64,000 nt of DNA from the NCBI RefSeq assembly GCF_007483665.1, contig NZ_ML660186.1, positions 1 to 64,000 on the forward strand, given 5' to 3'. Position 1 is the stretch's first letter, and every line of letters begins with the position of its first letter. The stretch is from Catellatospora sichuanensis. GTDB lineage: Bacteria; Actinomycetota; Actinomycetes; Mycobacteriales; Micromonosporaceae. Positions 41,631 to 52,537 of the stretch are shown piece after piece. The notes beneath the pieces were generated by a model that did no database searches, was not told the origin of the DNA, and saw only the letters and a program-made list of their open reading frames with translations. The position numbers were made by a program, and so were the translations under genes.

Positions 41631-42698
41631 GTGCCGTCGACCCCGTTCCGCAGACCGCAGCCCGCCGAGGCCGACCTCGACCGGCTGCACCGCGTGCTCG
41701 CCCCGGCCACCGCGCCGCCGTCCTGGCCGGAGCCCCTGGACGCGCCGTTCCTCGACGTGCTGCCCGACTACCCGCGGCCACGTCCGACCCGGCAGCTATT
41801 GCCACTTGACCCGACGACCTCGGGCGACGCGCAGACTCGTGTCTGGCCGTGGACGCGGCCTGCCGGATCGCAGGCGGTCGGGCTGTCAGCAGCAGCCCTT
41901 CACGCCGTGCTGCCAGTGGCGACGTCACGCGGAGTGCTCCCCGCGATGACGGCTGGTTCCGTGTCGGCCACTGCGATCACAGATGCCCCCTCCGGTGCCC
42001 TGCCGGGTGCCGTCATGGCGGGCGGGCCCGCTGGCACCGTCAGGCCAGATAGGGATGTGCTGTCGCAGGTGGAGGGCGCACCAAGTGCGCTGCCGGGGCG
42101 ATCGGCGTTCGATCCGGGGCGGCGTGGGCTGCGGGCGTTGGCGGCGGTGGCAGCAGTGGTGGTGGCGCTCGCGGCGTACCTGGCCTGGCAGGCGCGGCCG
42201 TCCGTGGAGCCCGCGCCCGAGCAGGTGCCGGTTCCCGTCGCGGAGTCGGGTCGGCCGACAGCGTCGTCCTCACCGGCGATGCTGGTCGTCGCAGTGACCG
42301 GGCAGGTGCGCAAGCCTGGCTTGGTCCGACTGCCGACGGGTGCTCGGGTCGCCGACGCGATCGAGGCGGCGGGTGGGGTGCTGCCGGACACCGATCTGTC
42401 CGCGGTGAATCTGGCCCGCAAGGTCACCGATGGTGAACTGATCGCGATCGGGGTGCCCGGTGTGACCGCCGCGGACGGTCCGGCCGCCGGGGCGGGACCC
42501 GGCGCGGGTCCGGTGAACCTGAACACCGCGACCCTCGCCCAGCTCGACGCGCTGCCCGGAGTGGGACCGGTGCTGGCCCAGCGCATCCTCGACCACCGGG
42601 CCCGGCACGGCGACTTCCGCAGCGTCGGCGACCTGCGGCAGGTCGAAGGCATCGGCGAGTCGAAGTTCGCCCAGCTCAAGGACCTGGTCACGGTCTGA
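41631..42698 (+). CDS. comEA: ComEA-type DNA uptake / DNA-binding protein
   Basis: A 355-residue protein. A long Pro/Ala-rich N-terminus precedes one membrane helix (about 167-188). An SLBB domain (about 220-270, AVTGQVRKPGLVRLPTGARV) and a helix-hairpin-helix pair (about 295-353, NLNTATLAQLDALPGVGP) follow. The latter binds double-stranded DNA outside the membrane. TAGCGT ends 6 nt before GTG 41631 (leaderless). The stop overlaps comEC. Confidence 0.92.
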   Translation: MPSTPFRRPQPAEADLDRLHRVLAPATAPPSWPEPLDAPFLDVLPDYPRPRPTRQLLPLDPTTSGDAQTRVWPWTRPAGSQAVGLSAAALHAVLPVATSRGVLPAMTAGSVSATAITDAPSGALPGAVMAGGPAGTVRPDRDVLSQVEGAPSALPGRSAFDPGRRGLRALAAVAAVVVALAAYLAWQARPSVEPAPEQVPVPVAESGRPTASSSPAMLVVAVTGQVRKPGLVRLPTGARVADAIEAAGGVLPDTDLSAVNLARKVTDGELIAIGVPGVTAADGPAAGAGPGAGPVNLNTATLAQLDALPGVGPVLAQRILDHRARHGDFRSVGDLRQVEGIGESKFAQLKDLVTV

Positions 42699-45133
42699 TG
42701 GACGGCCCCGACCTGCGACTGGTCCCGTTCGCCCTGGGTTGCTGGGCGGCGTCGCTGGCCGCGCTGTTCACCGGGCTGGGCGTCACCTTGGCGCTCGGCA
42801 CGGTCGGTGCCGTCTGCGGAGCCCTGGCCGCGCTCAGCGGCGACGTCGCGTGGCGAGAGCGGCTTCGGCGCTTCGGCCGTCGTATGGCCCGGCCTTCGGG
42901 CAGGCAGTTGCTGCCGGGTCGAGGCGCGGCGGGGTGGCGGTGGCCATGGACGGCGGGCCGTCGGCTGAGCGAGAAAGGGTCTCCGGGGGCGTGGCGGTGG
43001 ATCGTGGCCGGGGCGTTCCTCGGGGTGCTGTGCGGGGCGGCGGCGACCGGCGCGCGGCTGGCGGCGCGGGACGCTGCGGAGGTCGTCGCGCTGGTGGACG
43101 GGCGCGTCTCGGCGACGGTGGTGCTGACCGTGCGGGACGATCCGCGCCAGACGGTCGGGGTCGTCGGGCGACCCGCGACCTGGGTGGTGGCGGCGGACCT
43201 GGAGCGGGCCGGTGACCTGCGTACCGACGTCGGAGTGCTGGTGCTGGCCAGTGGTGACGGGTGGGCCGGGCTGCTGCCGGGGCAGCGGGTTCGGGTGCCT
43301 GCTCGGTTCGGCTCGTCCCGGGGCGGTGACCTGCGGGCGGCGGTGCTGTCCACCGAGCGGCCGCCGGAGCTGCTCGGACAGGCGTCGTGGGCGCAGCGGG
43401 CGGCGGGCGGCCTGCGGGCCGGGCTGCGGCGGGCCTGCGCGCCGCTGGACACCGCCACGGGCGGGCTGCTGCCGGGGCTCGTGGTCGGCGACACCAGCCG
43501 CCTCGACCCCGCGGTCGAGCAGTCGTTTCGCGACACCGGCATGACTCACTTGACGGCCGTATCGGGGAGCAATGTGGCAATTGTTACCGGGGCGGTCCTG
43601 CTGCTCGCCCGGTGGACCCGGGCGGGGCCACGGCTCACCGCGGTGGTGTGCACGGTGTCCGTGATCGGGTTCGTGATCCTGGCCCGGCCGTCGCCGAGCG
43701 TGCTGCGGGCCGCGGTGATGGGCGGGATCGCGCTGCTGGCGCTCGCGTCCGGCCGGTCCCGGGCGGCGCTGCCCGCGCTGTCGGCGGGCGCGGCGGTGCT
43801 GCTGATGGCCGACCCGGAGCTGGCCGCCGACGCCGGGTTCGCGCTGTCGGTGCTGGCCACGGCGGGGTTGCTGCTCCTCGCACCGCCGATGCGCGACGCG
43901 CTGCGCCGCCGGGGTACACCCGCCGGGATCGCCGAGGCGCTGGCTGTGCCCGCCGCCGCACAGCTGGCCTGCGCCCCGGTCGTCGCGGGCATCAGCGGCA
44001 CGCTGAGCCTGGTCGCCGTACCGGCGAATCTGGTGGCGGTGCCCGCGATCGCGCCCGCGACGGTCACCGGCGTGGCCGCTGCGCTGCTGTCGCCGGTGTG
44101 GCCGGGCGGGGCCGAGTTCGCCGCCTGGCTGGGCAGTTGGCCGGCGTGGTGGCTGGTGACCGTCGCCAGGGTGGGCGCCGAGGTGCCCGCGGGGGTGCTG
44201 CCGTGGCCGGGCGGGCCGCCGGGCGCGCTGCTGCTGGCCGGGCTGACCGTGCTGCTCATGATCGGCTTCCGGCGGCCCGCGGTGCGCCGGCTGGCGGCCG
44301 TCGTCGCGCTGGCGGCCGTTCTCGGCGCGCTGCCGGTACGCGTACTCACCGGTGGCTGGCCGCCTGACGACTGGCTCGTCGTCGCCTGTGACGTCGGGCA
44401 GGGCGACGCGACCGTGCTCAACGCGGGCCACGGCACGGCCGTCGTGGTCGACGCGGGGCCGCTGCCCCGCGACGTCGACCGGTGCCTGCGTGACCTGGAC
44501 GTCGACGAGGTGCCGTTGCTGCTGGTCAGCCACTTCCACGTCGACCACATCGGCGGCCTGGACGGGGTGCTGGCCGGACGGCGCGTCGGCGCGGTGGTCA
44601 CCACGCCCTGGCCTGAACCCGCAGCCGGGCGGACGGCCGTGGCACAGGCCGCCGCCGCGCACCGGGTGCCGGTGTCCGACGCCCCGGAATCCGGCGGCTG
44701 GACCGTCGGCGACGTACGGCTGGAGGTGCTGCCCGCGCCGCCCGAGCGAGGCACTCGCAGCGATCCGAACAACAACTCGCTGATGCTGGTGGCGACCGTA
44801 CGCGGGGTGCGGGTGCTGCTGACCGGGGACGCCGAGACGGAACGGCAGCAGGCGCTGCTGGATGCGGGCGTGGACCTGTCCGCGTCGGTCCTGAAGGTCG
44901 CCCATCACGGCAGCGCCTTCCAGGAACCGTCCTTCCTGGACGCCGTCGCACCACGGATCGCGCTGGTCAGCGTGGGGGAGGGTAACGACTACGGGCATCC
45001 GAGCGCGTCGGTGCTGGCGCGGCTGGCCGGGCGGGGCGCGCGGGTGCAGCGCACCGACGTCAGCGGGGATCTGGCGGTGGTGCTCGCCGACGGGAAGCTT
45101 TCCGTCGTGCTCCCGACGCGCCCGTTGGAGTGA
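42698..45133 (+). CDS. comEC: ComEC/Rec2 DNA channel protein
   Basis: An 811-residue membrane protein for single-stranded DNA transport. An N-terminal membrane region and soluble domain lead into the Competence domain with many helices (about 230-545). The DNA-uptake motif THLTAVSGSNVAI lies near 285. A C-terminal metallo-beta-lactamase-like domain (about 560-811) has HFHVDHIGG near 612. ATG 42698 overlaps the comEA stop by one base (TGATG). Whether natural transformation works in this organism is unknown. Confidence 0.92.
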   Translation: MDGPDLRLVPFALGCWAASLAALFTGLGVTLALGTVGAVCGALAALSGDVAWRERLRRFGRRMARPSGRQLLPGRGAAGWRWPWTAGRRLSEKGSPGAWRWIVAGAFLGVLCGAAATGARLAARDAAEVVALVDGRVSATVVLTVRDDPRQTVGVVGRPATWVVAADLERAGDLRTDVGVLVLASGDGWAGLLPGQRVRVPARFGSSRGGDLRAAVLSTERPPELLGQASWAQRAAGGLRAGLRRACAPLDTATGGLLPGLVVGDTSRLDPAVEQSFRDTGMTHLTAVSGSNVAIVTGAVLLLARWTRAGPRLTAVVCTVSVIGFVILARPSPSVLRAAVMGGIALLALASGRSRAALPALSAGAAVLLMADPELAADAGFALSVLATAGLLLLAPPMRDALRRRGTPAGIAEALAVPAAAQLACAPVVAGISGTLSLVAVPANLVAVPAIAPATVTGVAAALLSPVWPGGAEFAAWLGSWPAWWLVTVARVGAEVPAGVLPWPGGPPGALLLAGLTVLLMIGFRRPAVRRLAAVVALAAVLGALPVRVLTGGWPPDDWLVVACDVGQGDATVLNAGHGTAVVVDAGPLPRDVDRCLRDLDVDEVPLLLVSHFHVDHIGGLDGVLAGRRVGAVVTTPWPEPAAGRTAVAQAAAAHRVPVSDAPESGGWTVGDVRLEVLPAPPERGTRSDPNNNSLMLVATVRGVRVLLTGDAETERQQALLDAGVDLSASVLKVAHHGSAFQEPSFLDAVAPRIALVSVGEGNDYGHPSASVLARLAGRGARVQRTDVSGDLAVVLADGKLSVVLPTRPLE

Positions 45134-45173
45134 CGGTGGGCGGCCGCCAGTTCGCACGTGCGACGATAGCGAG

Positions 45174-46160
45174 GTGGTGAGCCAGGTTCCGCCCCCCGTC
45201 CTGACACCCGTGGTCCTCGTGCTGGGCGACGAGGAGTTGCTGGTCGCGCGCGCGATCGCCGACGCGGCCGCACAGGCGCGCGCCGCCGACCCGACGGCCG
45301 AGGTCCGCGAGGTGGAGACGGGCGCGATGCTCGTCGGTGAACTCGCCGAACTGCTCAGCCCGTCGCTGTTCGGCGGGGTCCGGGTGGTGGTGCTGCGCGC
45401 CGCGCAGGACGCCAAGAAGGACGTCTCGGCGGTGCTGCTCGACTACGCGAAGTCGCCCGACCCCGACGTGACGCTGGTCGTCGCGCACGCGGGCGGCGCC
45501 AAGAACAAGGCGCTGGCCGACTCGCTGACCAAGATGGGCGCGTCCGTGGTGCCCGCGGCGAAGCTGACCAAGCACCGCGACCGGGTGGACTTCGTCACCG
45601 GTGAGGTGCGCCGGCTGGGCGGTCGCTGCGCCCCCGACGCCGCCGAGACGCTGATCGAGGCCGTGGGCAACGACCTGCGCGAGCTCGCGGCGGCCTGCAA
45701 CCAGCTGATGGCGGACACCGGCGGCCGGATCGACCTGGCCACGGTGGCGCGTTACTACCGGGGCAAGGCCGAGGTGAGCGGCTTCGCGGTCGCCGACGCC
45801 GCGGTCGCCGGGGACGTGCCGGCCGCGCTGGAGGCGCTGCGCTGGGCCCGGCACAGCGGGGTGGATCCGGTGCCGATCGCGGACGCACTGGCCGACGGCG
45901 TGCGCACCGTGGCGCGGGTGGCCTCGGCGGGACGCGGCAACGCGTACCAGCTGGCCTCGACGCTCGGCATGCCCGCCTGGAAGATCGAGAAGGCGCAGCG
46001 GCAGGCGCGCGGCTGGACCCCGGACGCGCTGGTGCTCGCGATGCGGGCGGCCGCCGACTGCAACGCCGCGGTGAAGGGCGGCGAGGAGGACCGCGACTAC
46101 GCGCTCGAACGCACCATCGTGGCGTTCGCGCAGGCCAAGCAGGCGGGAGGTGGGCGATGA
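45174..46160 (+). CDS. holA: DNA polymerase III subunit delta
   Basis: A 328-residue clamp-loader subunit. It has VVLVLGDEELLVARAI at the start, a AAA+-like N-terminal region and a helical C-terminus (ALERTIVAFAQAK). GTG 45174 or 45177 may be used. The comEC-holA-rpsT order is standard. Confidence 0.93.
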   Translation: MVSQVPPPVLTPVVLVLGDEELLVARAIADAAAQARAADPTAEVREVETGAMLVGELAELLSPSLFGGVRVVVLRAAQDAKKDVSAVLLDYAKSPDPDVTLVVAHAGGAKNKALADSLTKMGASVVPAAKLTKHRDRVDFVTGEVRRLGGRCAPDAAETLIEAVGNDLRELAAACNQLMADTGGRIDLATVARYYRGKAEVSGFAVADAAVAGDVPAALEALRWARHSGVDPVPIADALADGVRTVARVASAGRGNAYQLASTLGMPAWKIEKAQRQARGWTPDALVLAMRAAADCNAAVKGGEEDRDYALERTIVAFAQAKQAGGGR

Positions 46161-46915
46161 CAGCGGGTATCCGGTCCCGGCGCGCCGGGGGAATCAGCCC
46201 CGAGGAGGCGCGCAACCGGCCGCTCTACGCCCGGGTGCTGGGCCTGCAGTACGTGCGCCCCAGCAACCTGATGTGCTTCCTGTTCTTCGAAGGCACCGTG
46301 GCGCTGGCCGTGCTGCTGTCACTGGCCGAGCTCACCGGCTGGTGGGCGGTGGCCGTACTGCCCGCCTCGGTCGCGGTGATGGTGAAGCTCAACGACGTGA
46401 TCGCGGGCGCGACGACACGGTCCGGCGGCACGGCGACCCGCTCCGCGGGCACGGCGACCCGGTCGAAGTCCGCCACACGGCGGGCCCTCGCCCAGCCGAC
46501 GGTGCGGCTGCGGGTGGCCGCCCCGGCCGAGGCCGCGCCGCCGCCCCAGCGCGCCGACCGGTCCGCGGGTGACGAGCGCGACCCGTATGCGAACCGTCCC
46601 GGATACGGCGATCCGGAGGGGTTCGCAGGCCGTTCCGGCAACGGCGGCCAGGACTCCTACACCGGCCGATCCGGCTACGGCGTGGACACCTACGCAGGCC
46701 GGCCGGGCTACGGCGAGCAGGACACCTACGCGGGCCAGCCCGCATACGGGACCTACGCCCAGGCCGGGTACGGCGAGCAGGAGACCCACGCCGCAGAGTC
46801 CGGGAACTCCGGACACGGCACGCCGGGGCAGCCGGCCGGACCGGACGGCGAGGAGCCGTGGCTGGGCACCGCCGAGCAGCGCGCCCGCCAGTCGGCGGCC
46901 TACCGCTACGAGTAG
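46157..46915 (+). CDS. Two-helix membrane protein with Gly/Tyr-rich repeat tail
   Basis: A 252-residue protein. Two membrane helices (about 38-80) are followed by a Thr/Arg-rich stretch. An extracytoplasmic or cytoplasmic tail (about 135-220) is built of irregular 11-14-residue repeats around GYGEQDTYAG. It overlaps holA by four bases (ATGA). It is unrecognised; the repeats suggest a flexible adaptor. Confidence 0.7.
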   Translation: MTAGIRSRRAGGISPEEARNRPLYARVLGLQYVRPSNLMCFLFFEGTVALAVLLSLAELTGWWAVAVLPASVAVMVKLNDVIAGATTRSGGTATRSAGTATRSKSATRRALAQPTVRLRVAAPAEAAPPPQRADRSAGDERDPYANRPGYGDPEGFAGRSGNGGQDSYTGRSGYGVDTYAGRPGYGEQDTYAGQPAYGTYAQAGYGEQETHAAESGNSGHGTPGQPAGPDGEEPWLGTAEQRARQSAAYRYE

Positions 46916-47036
46916 CGACCGCGCCTGTCTGCACCGGGTGGGCGTCACGGCCGCCCGGGCCGACCGGTGGTCGTCCCGGCCGCTTCACGAACAGCTGCGT
47001 GCGGCAGCCGGATCAGCGGCTTCGCCGTGACGGCTG

Positions 47037-47069
47037 ACACCTGCCGGAAGACACCTGCCGGAAGACACC
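47037..47069. repeat. 14-bp tandem repeat
   Basis: ACACCTGCCGGAAG occurs twice in tandem with a partial third copy. Confidence 0.85.
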
Positions 47070-47070
47070 G

Positions 47071-47100
47071 ATGCCCGGCTCCCCTCAGGGAACCGGGCAT
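47071..47100. terminator. Terminator between convergent genes
   Basis: ATGCCCGG-TCCC...GGGA-CCGGGCAT hairpin lies about 40 bp after the rpsT stop on the minus strand. Confidence 0.75.
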
Positions 47101-47142
47101 CAGGTGATGTCTTGGCGGTGCCGCGAAGGCACGCTGCGACGA

Positions 47143-47409
47143 TCAGGCAGAGAGCGAAGCCAGCTTCTTGGCGATCGACGACTTGCGGTTCGCCGCCTGG
47201 TTCTTGTGGATCACGCCCTTGCTGACGGCCTTGTCAAGCTTGCGCGAGGCGTCGCGCAGCAGCGCGGTGGCGTTCTCGACGTCACCGGCGACGGTCGCCT
47301 CGTGGAACTTGCGGACAGCGGTCTTCAGCGACGACTTGACCGACTTGTTGCGCAGCCGGGCCTTCTCGTTCTGCCGGTTGCGCTTGATCTGGGACTTGAT
47401 GTTCGCCAC
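47143..47409 (-). CDS. rpsT: 30S ribosomal protein S20
   Basis: An 88-residue basic, helical protein starting [20 protein letters not shown], with [19 protein letters not shown] near the end. GTG 47409 follows GAGG. It is convergent with the holA operon. Confidence 0.97.
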   Translation of the reverse strand: MANIKSQIKRNRQNEKARLRNKSVKSSLKTAVRKFHEATVAGDVENATALLRDASRKLDKAVSKGVIHKNQAANRKSSIAKKLASLSA

Positions 47410-47815
47410 GCGACAGCCTCGTCCTGCTCGTTTCGGTTGACTGGTTCGGATGGGCCGGCGCAACGAAGCACCAGCCGCGACGTGCCAGGTTACCAGGTGG
47501 CCTGGGCATCGGCCAAAACAGGCCGACGTGACACCGGTCGCGGCACCCGACCCGGACAGCCTACCGCGACCGGCCCGCCGCCGCCCCGCCGTCCGCATTC
47601 CCCCGTCCCGCCCCGTGGGCGGGGTGGTGTTGATCGTCGTTCCGTGTCGAAAAGTGAAGCCGGACCACACTTTCCGGCACGAAACAGTGATCTTGGCGGC
47701 GGCGGTCGGCGCGCGTCCGGCGTGGCGGCCGGGGCGGGGACCGTACGGGTGACGGGACGCGACACCCGCTCGTAGATCGAGGGCGGGCGCGGCCCGGATG
47801 GCAGACTGTGCTGCT
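47410..47815. other. Spacer with GATC-GTTTCGTG palindrome
   Basis: No gene is seen in this 406-bp divergent spacer. Arms 47632-47656 and 47668-47692 form an imperfect 25-bp palindrome (GATCGTCGTTCCGTGTCG... against ...CGGCACGAAACAGTGATC). A relative lies at 61444-61504. Confidence 0.75.
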
Positions 47816-48382
47816 GTGGACATCGAGCGGTTCTGGGCTCTGATCGAGCAGGCGCGTACGGACGTCGAGGGTGACATCGGCGAGGACGGCACCGGGCTGG
47901 CGAAGGCGCTGACCGCGCGGCTGTCGGCGCTCAGCCTGCCGGAGATCGCCGCCTTCGCGACGCGGTTCAGCACGCTGCGCGGTGCCGCCGACCGCTACGA
48001 CCTGTGGGGTGCGGCGCACCTGATCGGCGGCGGCTGCTCCGACGACGCCTTCGTCGACTTCCGCAGCGGGCTGATCGCGGCGGGCCGGAAGTGGTACGAG
48101 GCGGCGCTGGCCGACCCTGACTCGCTGGCCGGACACCCGTCCGTGGTCGAGGCCGTGGAGTGGGACGACGACAGCGCCATCTTCGCCGAGCTGGTCGGGT
48201 ACGCGGCCGCGGACGCGTTCCGCGAGGTCGCCGGGGCCGAGCTGGTGCTGCCGGAGGTGGCGAAAGCGCCCACCGCGGGCGAGGACTGGGACTTCGAGGA
48301 CGACGACCAGATGCGCCTGCGCCTGCCCCGGCTGAGCGCGCTGGTGCTCGGCTGGCCCGCGAACGAAGGCTGCCGCTGCTGA
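47816..48382 (+). CDS. DUF4240 family protein
   Basis: A 188-residue acidic protein with the DUF4240 pattern: [13 protein letters not shown] at the start, [25 protein letters not shown], and [16 protein letters not shown] 47816 is preceded by CAGACT 8 nt upstream; ATG 47798 is a possible earlier start. No function is known. Confidence 0.8.
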   Translation: MDIERFWALIEQARTDVEGDIGEDGTGLAKALTARLSALSLPEIAAFATRFSTLRGAADRYDLWGAAHLIGGGCSDDAFVDFRSGLIAAGRKWYEAALADPDSLAGHPSVVEAVEWDDDSAIFAELVGYAAADAFREVAGAELVLPEVAKAPTAGEDWDFEDDDQMRLRLPRLSALVLGWPANEGCRC

Positions 48383-48523
48383 TGCGACGGCGGTAACGTT
48401 GAAGCCCGCTTCGGCACGGTCGGCGGGCGTGGGATCATAGGGGCGGCAATGACCGCCTCACGCCGAACGCGGCCCGTCGCCAGCGAACCGCTTTCCGCAC
48501 TCACGCTCATAGAACGGATCACC

Positions 48524-50391
<1,868 letters not shown>

Positions 50392-50395
<4 letters not shown>

Positions 50396-50898
50396 CCTCC
50401 GCGGGACACTGCTTCCGTTGCGGCGCGGCCCTTCCGGCCGCGCCGCCGTCCGTCTGTGGGACCTGCGGGTACGAGCACTACCTCAACGCCCGCCCCACGG
50501 CCAGCCTGATCGTGCTGGACGGCGCCGGCCGCTTCCTGGCGCTGCGCCGCGCCCGGCCGCCCCGGGAAGGACTGTGGGAGACGCCGGGCGGGTTCTGCGA
50601 CGGCTGGGAGGAGCCCGCCGACGCGGCGCGCCGGGAGGCCCGGGAGGAGCTCGGCGTCGACGTCGAACTGGGCGCGTTCGTCGGCATGTACGTGGGCGAC
50701 TACGAGTTCCAGGGCGAGCGCCTGCCGGTGCTGGACTGCTTCTTCCTGGCCACCCTGCCCGACGGGGCGGGGCTGCGCCTGGACCCCGACGAGTCGTCGG
50801 AGGCCACCTGGCTCCCGTTGGCCGACCCGCCGCCGATGGCCTTCGCCACCATGGACCGCGCCCTCCGCGACGCGGTCGCCATCGCCATCGCCCGCTGA
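50392..50898 (+). CDS. NUDIX hydrolase with N-terminal zinc ribbon
   Basis: A 168-residue protein. Cys7, Cys10, Cys22 and Cys25 form a zinc ribbon. The Nudix box runs at about 65-88 ([14 protein letters not shown] then REAREELGV). NUDIX proteins with this ribbon include NADH pyrophosphatase relatives; the substrate is not decidable. GTG 50392 overlaps the lepA stop (GTGA), so translation is probably coupled. Confidence 0.87.
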
Positions 50899-51247
50899 CG
50901 GTCCCGCCCCGCGTTCCGCCCGCCCGCGCGCTCTCCGGCCGCCCCGCGCCGTGCGCGCATGATCGCCGAACTTGCCTGGCAGGTGGGCGAATGGCCGGTC
51001 AAGATACGCCCGTTTGCCCGGCAAGTCGGGCGATCATGGTGGGGTGACCCGGTGTGGGACGCCTGTCGCTCGTGTGGGTTATGGCCGTCTGATCGATGGG
51101 CTCGGACGATCGGCCAAGATCTGCTGACAAAAGGCCAGGAGCCGTAGTAACTGGGCAATCTACCCATCGTTACCCCAAGTGCAGTGTTTTGCCGCTTTCG
51201 CCCGATATGAGGGCAAAGCAGGTTCCAAAGTCGCACAAGGAGTGACG
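50899..51247. other. Spacer with palindrome E and promoter of the repeat-protein gene
   Basis: No gene is seen. Arms 50958-50981 and 51015-51038 form a palindrome (CATGATCGCC...CTTGCC / GGCAAG...GGCGATCATG). The promoter-like element is listed next. Confidence 0.75.
51146..51173 (+). promoter_or_regulatory. Sigma-BldN-like promoter, copy 1
   Basis: AGTAAC (51146-51151), exactly 16 bp, then CGTTAC (51168-51173). The Streptomyces sigma-BldN consensus, as I recall it, is CGTAAC-N16-CGTTGA. It lies 75 nt before the start codon. Confidence 0.5.
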
Positions 51248-52396
51248 ATGCAGATGAAGAAGGCCGGAGCCGTCGCCACGGGCGCTCTCGCTACAGTGGC
51301 GATCATGGGGGCTCCTGCCGCTGCGGCGCCCAGCACGGACGCCTCTGCGCTGACCCAGGCCAGCACCTCCACCGAGGGCAAGACCAGCTCGATGCGCCAG
51401 GTCGGGGCCAACCAGCTGAAGCTCGCCCGCGGCGGCGGCTTCGACAACAACGGCTGGGACGCGCCGTGGGACGTTGATTCCGCGTCGATCGTCGCGCTGC
51501 TCAACGGTACGGTCGTCAACGTGGCCGCCCTCCAGCAGTGTGGCTCGACCAGCGGCAACGTGGTGGGCATCTCGGTGCCGATCGCCACGCCGAACACCGT
51601 GGTGTCGGGCTTCGGCCACGACGACGGCTACGGCCACAAGAACGACATCGCCTGCGCCAACGCGAACGTCAAGATCAAGCAGAACAAGCACAACCCGGCC
51701 CTGCTCGGTGTCGGCAACGACTCCGTCGTCAACGTCGCGTCGATCCAGTCCTGCGGGTCGACGGACGCCAACATCATCGCCCTCACGGTGCCGATCACCT
51801 CTCCGAACACGGTCATCGGTGACTGCCAGAACAGCAACATCGAGATCAACGGCTCCGACGAATGGGACGACGACGACCACTGGCAGGAGTCGGGCCGGGT
51901 CGAGGCCATGCCCATGGGCCAGTCGGTCGCGATGGACATGGCTCGTCAGGCACTGGTCAAGAAGGTCAGCGCGCTGAAGAACCGCAGCACGTGGTCGAAG
52001 CGGTCCAACGCCCGAGTCGCTCCGCAGGCGCGCGGCGGCGGCTGGGACGCGCCGTGGGACCAGGACAGCGTCAGCCTGATCTCGGCGCTGAACGGCACCG
52101 CGGTTCAGATCATCACCGCGCAGGCCTGTGGCTCGACCTCGCCCGACGTGGTCGGGATCGCGATTCCGATCACGTCGCCGAACACCGTCATCGGTGACTG
52201 CAAGAACGCCAATGTGAAGATCAAGAAGGACGACCCGAAGGGCATGATCTCCGCCCTGGACAACTCGTCGCTGAACGTGCTCCCGCTGCAGTCCTGCGGC
52301 TCCACGAGCGCGAACATCATCGCGGCGGCGGTTCCGATCGCCTCGCCGAACACGGTCATCGGCAGCTGCTACAACGCCAACACGGTCATCGACTAG
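51248..52396 (+). CDS. Secreted two-cysteine repeat protein 1 (chaplin-like, unrecognised family)
   Basis: A 382-residue protein. A Sec signal peptide (1 to about 27, ending AAAA) is followed by four repeats of about 50 residues, around Cys98, 169, 294 and 350. A charged linker (about 199-269) divides them. Each repeat has a hydrophobic strand, QxCGST, 23 residues rich in I/V/A and GDCxNxN; repeat 1 has a Gly/His-rich insertion before its second Cys. The Cys-hydrophobic-Cys layout recalls chaplins, which coat aerial hyphae as amyloid, but the spacing differs. AAGGAG precedes ATG 51248. A paralogue follows. Function is inferred, not known. Confidence 0.75.
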   Translation: MQMKKAGAVATGALATVAIMGAPAAAAPSTDASALTQASTSTEGKTSSMRQVGANQLKLARGGGFDNNGWDAPWDVDSASIVALLNGTVVNVAALQQCGSTSGNVVGISVPIATPNTVVSGFGHDDGYGHKNDIACANANVKIKQNKHNPALLGVGNDSVVNVASIQSCGSTDANIIALTVPITSPNTVIGDCQNSNIEINGSDEWDDDDHWQESGRVEAMPMGQSVAMDMARQALVKKVSALKNRSTWSKRSNARVAPQARGGGWDAPWDQDSVSLISALNGTAVQIITAQACGSTSPDVVGIAIPITSPNTVIGDCKNANVKIKKDDPKGMISALDNSSLNVLPLQSCGSTSANIIAAAVPIASPNTVIGSCYNANTVID

Positions 52397-52418
52397 TCGC
52401 TGATCCGGCACGGCAGAC

Positions 52419-52450
52419 GGGGCGGGTCGCGCCAGCGCGACTCGCCCCTT
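52419..52450 (+). terminator. Terminator after repeat protein 1
   Basis: GGGGCG-GTCGCGC / GCGCGAC-CGCCCC hairpin followed by TT. Confidence 0.8.
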
Positions 52451-52465
52451 CGAATGCTCGCCAAC

Positions 52466-52493
52466 GACAACTCATGCCGCGCTGCCGCGTTCC
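52466..52493 (+). promoter_or_regulatory. Sigma-BldN-like promoter, copy 2
   Basis: GACAAC (52466-52471), exactly 16 bp, then CGTTCC (52488-52493), with the start codon 44 nt downstream. It shares the spacing and the AAC/CGTT core with copy 1 although surrounding DNA differs. Confidence 0.4.
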
Positions 52494-52537
52494 TGCGACT
52501 CGGGCGCCGGCGGCCAGAAATCCTACAAGGAGTGACG

